Of a stretch of 36,584 nt of DNA, positions 32,970-36,584 are shown in pieces; within the stretch, counting starts at the first letter, position 1, and each line of letters begins with the position of its first letter. Origin of the DNA: an uncultured Flavobacteriales bacterium. GTDB taxonomy: Bacteria; Bacteroidota; Bacteroidia; Flavobacteriales_D; Sanyastnellaceae. The stretch is taken from NCBI GenBank assembly GCA_938085425.1, contig CALKGQ010000037.1, positions 1-36,584 of the forward strand. Direction: 5' to 3'. The notes beneath the pieces were generated by a model. It did no database searches. It saw nothing but the letters and a program-made list of their open reading frames with translations, and had not been told where the DNA came from. The translations under genes were made by a program, and so were the position numbers.

Positions 32970-34187
32970 ATGGTCCCATGGCCGCGCATGGCCCTGGTGC
33001 TTTTGGGGGCCGTGTTGGCCACCACGCCCATGCGGGGACAGACGGACGACAAGGCGGCCCTGCAAAAAGAAAAGGACCGCATCACGCAACAATTGGAAAC
33101 CACGGAAAACCTATTGGGACAGGCCCGACGCAACCGCGCAGACGCTTCCTCCCAAGTGGGCTTGCTGGACCAGCAAATCCAACTGCGCAAGAAGCTGGTA
33201 CGACACCATGAGGCCACCATCCGCTCGCTGGAACGTTCCATGCGCGGGACGGACACCGAGTTGCAAACCCTCGAAGGACACGTGGCCGCCTTGAAGGACG
33301 AATACGCAAGCATGATCCAGCAAGCCTACCGGATGAAGTTGGGGAACAACCCGTTGCTTTTTGTGTTCGCAGCAGACGACTTCAATCAAGCCGCCATGCG
33401 CTTCCGCTGGGTGCAGTCCTACACGTCCATCCGCAAGGAACAGGTGGACCAAATCGAGTCCGCCCAAAGGGAATTGGGCGTGGTCAAATTGACCCTGGTC
33501 GAAGAGCGTTCCGACGTGCAGGTCGCGTTGCTGGACCAGCGCAAGGAACGGGACGCCTTGCAACAAGACCGCCAGGCCAGGACCTCCCTTGTGGAACAGC
33601 TGAGAGAGGAAGAGAAGCGGTTGCGCAAAGCCCAAAAGGCACAGGAAAAAGAACGCCAACGGCTGAGCAAGGAGATCAAGCGGTTGATCGAGGCGGAATT
33701 GGAAGCCGAACGTGCCTCGGCAGCCGGCGAATTTGCCCTGACCCCCGAAGGGAAAATCGTGTCTGAGGCCTTTGAAAAGAACCAACGAAGCTTGCCGTGG
33801 CCTGTGATGCGAGGGGTGGTCACACAGGGATTTGGCCGCCAGGCCCATCCGACGTTGAGCGGCATCACCATCGACAACAACGGGGTCGACATCACCACGG
33901 AAACGGGCAACCGTGTCCTCAGCATTTTCCGTGGCACGGTCTCCAGCGTCTTTCCGCTTCCCGGCGCAGGCACCAGTGTGATTGTGACGCATGGTGCCTA
34001 CCGAACCGTTTACACGAATTTGGCCGATTGTCCCGTCCAAAAGGGCCAAACCCTGGAACGAGGTTCCTTCTTGGGCAATGTTCGTGGGGCCGTCAACACC
34101 AACAGCGTCCTGCACTTTGAAGTTTGGAAAGTGGCCGGCGACGAACGACAACCTGTCGATCCACGCAAATGGCTGACACCTCGATGA
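32970..34187 (+). CDS. EnvC-like murein hydrolase activator (degenerate M23 domain)
   Basis: A 405-residue periplasmic protein: signal peptide 1-~23 (ends PMRGQ), long coiled coil ~25-265 (KAALQKEKDRITQQLETTENLLGQARRN..., REEEKRLRKAQKAQEKERQRLSKEIKRL), and a LytM/M23 domain ~285-400. The zinc site is degenerate: the HxxxD motif reads NNGVD (His to Asn) and the final HxH reads LHFEVW. It therefore probably activates amidases rather than cutting peptidoglycan itself, as known for EnvC. ATG at 32970 chosen because the signal peptide starts there; it lies 7 bases after the DUF4292 stop. Confidence 0.9.
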   Translation: MVPWPRMALVLLGAVLATTPMRGQTDDKAALQKEKDRITQQLETTENLLGQARRNRADASSQVGLLDQQIQLRKKLVRHHEATIRSLERSMRGTDTELQTLEGHVAALKDEYASMIQQAYRMKLGNNPLLFVFAADDFNQAAMRFRWVQSYTSIRKEQVDQIESAQRELGVVKLTLVEERSDVQVALLDQRKERDALQQDRQARTSLVEQLREEEKRLRKAQKAQEKERQRLSKEIKRLIEAELEAERASAAGEFALTPEGKIVSEAFEKNQRSLPWPVMRGVVTQGFGRQAHPTLSGITIDNNGVDITTETGNRVLSIFRGTVSSVFPLPGAGTSVIVTHGAYRTVYTNLADCPVQKGQTLERGSFLGNVRGAVNTNSVLHFEVWKVAGDERQPVDPRKWLTPR

Positions 34188-34249
34188 ACCACAATGGCAC
34201 GTTGAGGGGATTGTCAATGGCCTCTTCCCGCCCCAAATTGCACGCGTGA
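34184..34249 (+). CDS. Candidate 21-codon coupling mini-ORF between the EnvC-like gene and feoB
   Basis: ATG at 34184 overlaps the EnvC-like stop as ATGA; after 21 codons (MNHNGTLRGLSMASSRPKLHA) its TGA at 34247-34249 overlaps the feoB GTG as GTGA. Without it, this would be the only inter-cistronic step in the cluster where ribosomes would have to bridge 58 bases to a GTG start with no Shine-Dalgarno. It may serve translational coupling rather than make a stable peptide. Could be chance. Confidence 0.35.
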   Translation: MNHNGTLRGLSMASSRPKLHA

Positions 34250-36285
34250 AGCTCGCCCTCATCGGAAACCCCAACACGGGGAAATCGACCCTGTTCCAGC
34301 GACTGACCGGCAAGTCCGTGTCGGTTGGCAACTTGGCGGGGGTCACCATGAAGGCCTCCTCTGCGCTGTGCAAATGGTCTGGGGCCACCTCGTGGACGGT
34401 GCAGGACCTTCCTGGGCTGTACAACTTGCACGCCCAATCTGAAGACGGCCATGTGACCGAGCGCATCCTGCTCGATGTCCACCACCCTGACCGTCCGGAT
34501 GTGGTGGTGCTTGTGGCCGATGCCGCTTCGTTGCAAGGCCAACTTTTTTTGGTGCTTCAAGTCCGCGAACTGGGCATCCCCTGCCTGTTGCTCTTGAACC
34601 AAATGCACACCACCGGCCCATCGCGTCAGGCCCTGAAAACCCAGGCGGCGGATTTGGAAGAGGCATTGGACTTGCCCGTTCAGGTCATCAACGCCCAAGA
34701 CGATGACCCTGCCACATGGGTCGACGCCTGGACGCCCATCCTTGAAATGCCCAAGGCATGCGCTGCCATCCGCCCTGTGCCCGCCTCGTTGGAAGAAGGG
34801 GTTCGGATGCTGAGACCCCATGTGCCCGTCAGCACCCCTGGCCTTCTTTGCCACCTGCTCCGGATGAGGGAAATGCCCTCGTGGATAGGTCCTGAGGCGC
34901 AGCAGGCGTGGCTAGCCGCCAGGAGCTCCATGGACAGCGCGGCCGCCATGCAACTGGAAGAGGCCGGAGAACGCATGGGTCAAATCCGGGACATCCTTCC
35001 CTCGCCAGAACCCACGGTGACCCCGCAAACGGCCCAGCGACTCGACAACTTGTTGACCCATCCTGTATGGGGTTTGCTGGGATTTGGATTGATTTTCTTC
35101 GTCATGTTCCAGGCCATCTACAGTTGGGCCACAGTCCCCACCGACCTGCTGGACGGTTGGATGGCCACGGGAATGGACGCCCTGTCCAAGGCACTCCCCG
35201 ACACTTGGTGGCGCAGCCTTCTGATCGACGGGGTGCTCGCGGGATTGGCTGGCATCTTGGTGTTCTTGCCGCAAATCATGATCCTATTTGGGTTCACTGC
35301 AGTGTTGGAGCACAGCGGCGCCATGGCACGTCTTGGCTACGTCGGGGATCGATTTCTGCGGCGCTTGGGGCTAGGAGGAAGAAGCGCTGTCAGCTTGGTC
35401 GGAGGCATGGCCTGTGCCATCCCTGCCGTGATGGCCGCACGTGCCTTGCCCGACCGAAGGGAACGGCTTTTGACCATTCTCGTCACGCCCATGATGACCT
35501 GTTCCGCGCGGCTTCCCGTGTATGCCTTCCTCATTGCCTTTGTGGTGCCCGACGGAACGGTGGCGGGGTTGAACCGTCAGGGTTTGTTCCTGTACACCCT
35601 CTACCTCTTGAGTTCAGGAGCCACATTGGCCATGGCCTGGGTGCTGCATCGCATGCTCCCGGCCCAAGGCGAGCGAAGAGAAATCGCAGAAGAATGGCCC
35701 GCCTACCGTCTCCCTCGGATTTCTTTGGTGGTGGGGAACATGCTTCGTCAAGGGTCCGTGTTCCTCCGCTCTGCTGGCCAAGTCATCTTGGTGCTGAGTG
35801 TGGTGCTTTGGGGCCTCGGCTTCCTCGGGTCAGGCTCCTTTGAGGAGCGACAGGCCATGGCCCCCTCCGAACGGCTTGAAACGAGCGTCCTCGGGGCCAT
35901 CGGCGACGCCATTGAACCGGTGGTCACCCCCCTGGGTTACGACGGGCGACTTGGCATTGCAGTGTTGACCTCCTTTGCGGCACGCGAAGTTTTTGTCGGT
36001 ACCGTGCAAACCCTTTACCCTTCCTCCGACGGCTCGACCCCAAAGGTGAGTGAACTGAAAGCACGTCTGGCACAGGAGCGACATCCGCGCACGGGACGGC
36101 CACTTTTGACCACGGCCTCGGCGGCGTCGCTCATTGTCTTTTACATGTTTGCCATGCAATGCATGAGCACGGTGGCCATCGTGCGTTCCGAACTCAAAAG
36201 CTGGAGCTGGGCGGTGGGACAGGCCGTGGGACTGACGTTGCTGGCCTACGTGCTGGCATGGCTCACCCATGTGGCACTTTCCTGA
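34246..36285 (+). CDS. feoB: Ferrous iron transport protein B (FeoB) with altered G4 motif
   Basis: A 679-residue inner-membrane Fe(II) transporter with N-terminal G domain. G1 GNPNTGKS (7-14), G2 GVTM (Thr34), G3 DLPG (54-57). The usual G4 NxxD reads N118-Q-M-H121, so the guanine-specifying Asp is missing. A helical GDI-like region follows (~150-265). Transmembrane part from ~275: Gate 1 GGMACAIPAVMAARAL with the conserved Cys, TPMMTCSARLPVYAFLIAF, and Gate 2 TSFAAREVFVGTV; last helices to 679. GTG start at 34246 places MKLALIGNPNTGKS at the family N-terminus; no closer ATG. feoA is not upstream but downstream on the other strand. Confidence 0.95.
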   Translation: MKLALIGNPNTGKSTLFQRLTGKSVSVGNLAGVTMKASSALCKWSGATSWTVQDLPGLYNLHAQSEDGHVTERILLDVHHPDRPDVVVLVADAASLQGQLFLVLQVRELGIPCLLLLNQMHTTGPSRQALKTQAADLEEALDLPVQVINAQDDDPATWVDAWTPILEMPKACAAIRPVPASLEEGVRMLRPHVPVSTPGLLCHLLRMREMPSWIGPEAQQAWLAARSSMDSAAAMQLEEAGERMGQIRDILPSPEPTVTPQTAQRLDNLLTHPVWGLLGFGLIFFVMFQAIYSWATVPTDLLDGWMATGMDALSKALPDTWWRSLLIDGVLAGLAGILVFLPQIMILFGFTAVLEHSGAMARLGYVGDRFLRRLGLGGRSAVSLVGGMACAIPAVMAARALPDRRERLLTILVTPMMTCSARLPVYAFLIAFVVPDGTVAGLNRQGLFLYTLYLLSSGATLAMAWVLHRMLPAQGERREIAEEWPAYRLPRISLVVGNMLRQGSVFLRSAGQVILVLSVVLWGLGFLGSGSFEERQAMAPSERLETSVLGAIGDAIEPVVTPLGYDGRLGIAVLTSFAAREVFVGTVQTLYPSSDGSTPKVSELKARLAQERHPRTGRPLLTTASAASLIVFYMFAMQCMSTVAIVRSELKSWSWAVGQAVGLTLLAYVLAWLTHVALS

Positions 36286-36304
36286 TCGATCAAAAGGGGG
36301 GACT

Positions 36305-36318
36305 TGGCCTTTAGGCCA
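36305..36318. terminator. Short hairpin between convergent feoB and feoA
   Basis: TGGCC (36305-36309) and GGCCA (36314-36318) form a 5-bp stem with a TTTA loop that includes part of the feoA stop (36311-36313). No T-tract directly after it. Confidence 0.25.
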
Positions 36319-36562
36319 CTTCTGTCGCGTCGGCCGCCACACGGACCCAAAGGTGGGCTGCGGCTTCTTTCCGTACGGCGAGGGTGCGGCCACAGGTGCA
36401 AATGGCCATGGGGCCACCCGCTGGCGCCACGTGCCGAACCTCCACAGAGGATCCGATGCAACATCCCATCTGGACGAGTGCCATCACCTCTTCAGGGGTG
36501 TCGACACGTTCGATCACCCCGCATTCCGCCGGGCCCAGATCTGACAAACGCTTCATCTCCAT
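36311..36562 (-). CDS. feoA: FeoA-family SH3-like protein, cysteine-rich
   Basis: An 83-residue single-domain FeoA: KRLSDLGPAECGVIERVD, MALVQMGCCIGSSVEVRHVAPAGGPMAI, GRTLAVRKEAAAHLWVR match the family (LxxLxxGxxxxI ... LxxMGxxxGxxVxVxxxAPxGgPxxixxxgxxLalRxxxAxxixV). FeoA helps FeoB import Fe(II) on the cytosolic side. Odd: five cysteines (14, 34, 35, 55, 57), including a CC pair and a CxC, in place of the usual LGIxPG-type residues. Convergent with feoB, 25 bases apart, not in one operon. ATG at 36562 with a second possible ATG at 36556. Confidence 0.85.
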   Translation of the reverse strand: MEMKRLSDLGPAECGVIERVDTPEEVMALVQMGCCIGSSVEVRHVAPAGGPMAICTCGRTLAVRKEAAAHLWVRVAADATEVA

Positions 36563-36567
36563 GTGTG

Positions 36568-36575
36568 CAAAAATA
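36568..36575 (-). promoter_or_regulatory. -7 box of feoA, probably leaderless
   Basis: TATTTTTG on the minus strand, exact TAnnTTTG match, 5 bases before the ATG at 36562. The -33 region is cut by the window end. Confidence 0.5.
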
Positions 36576-36584
36576 CATGGTCCC

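Noticed and set aside
1-36584. CRISPR array, prophage, transposon, toxin-antitoxin or restriction system
   Set aside because: No spaced direct repeats, integrase, transposase, methylase or paired toxin genes were seen; the tandem repeats present are protein-coding.

Overview
The window reads as chromosomal DNA of a Bacteroidota bacterium, most likely a marine-type Flavobacteriales lineage with an unusually high GC content (clearly above 50 % by eye). The pointers are secreted proteins with type IX secretion (T9SS) C-terminal tails, a DUF4292 lipoprotein, the gene orders yicC-gmk-nadD and dut-nucleotidyltransferase-TPR-DUF4292-EnvC, flavobacterial-type DnaG, and -7 promoter boxes of the TAnnTTTG kind. 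No phage, transposon, CRISPR array or restriction system is visible. Most genes are housekeeping or cell-surface genes.

Layout. 1-4982: 3' part of a giant HYR-repeat T9SS protein, a strong terminator, then a YadA-head-like repeat protein. 5002-8679: ALDH8-type aldehyde dehydrogenase (-), tRNA-Gln (+), OmpA-family lipoprotein (-) and a cysteine-rich repeat lipoprotein (-). 8748-12456: recJ (+) and dnaG (-), tail to tail with one base between their stops. 12457-12775: a 319-base gap that holds a well-formed candidate small RNA on the minus strand. 12776-14757: histidine kinase and response regulator. 14791-16958: prs-rplY-pth. 16989-19109 (-): yicC-gmk-nadD. 19198-20217: polyprenyl diphosphate synthase. 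20237-22779 (-): two secreted T9SS proteins, an esterase and a Kazal-domain protein. 22941-24089: glucosaminidase/LysM lipoprotein. 24131-36285: about 12 kb of co-directional, tightly packed genes (hmgA, hppD, a fused double ABC ATPase, crotonase, dut, sugar nucleotidyltransferase, TPR lipoprotein, DUF4292 lipoprotein, EnvC-like protein, feoB). feoA lies convergent to feoB at the right end.

How the genes work together. HppD and HmgA form the two central oxygenation steps of tyrosine breakdown, and the ALDH8-like enzyme may act in a second aromatic (kynurenine/muconate semialdehyde) route. The dut-to-EnvC block is an envelope-biogenesis cluster. FeoA and FeoB make a ferrous iron importer, arranged head-on rather than in one operon.

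Most notable: (i) a candidate ~140-nt minus-strand sRNA near 12.5-12.64 kb with its own promoter and terminator; (ii) -7-like boxes repeatedly placed 4-7 bases before start codons, implying leaderless mRNAs; (iii) DnaG with three of four zinc ligands replaced; (iv) FeoB with an altered G4 motif, a cysteine-rich convergent FeoA, and a 21-codon mini-ORF stitched by 4-base overlaps between the EnvC-like gene and feoB; (v) short inverted repeats at all five convergent gene junctions. All functional calls rest on reading the sequence and family knowledge; no searches were run.
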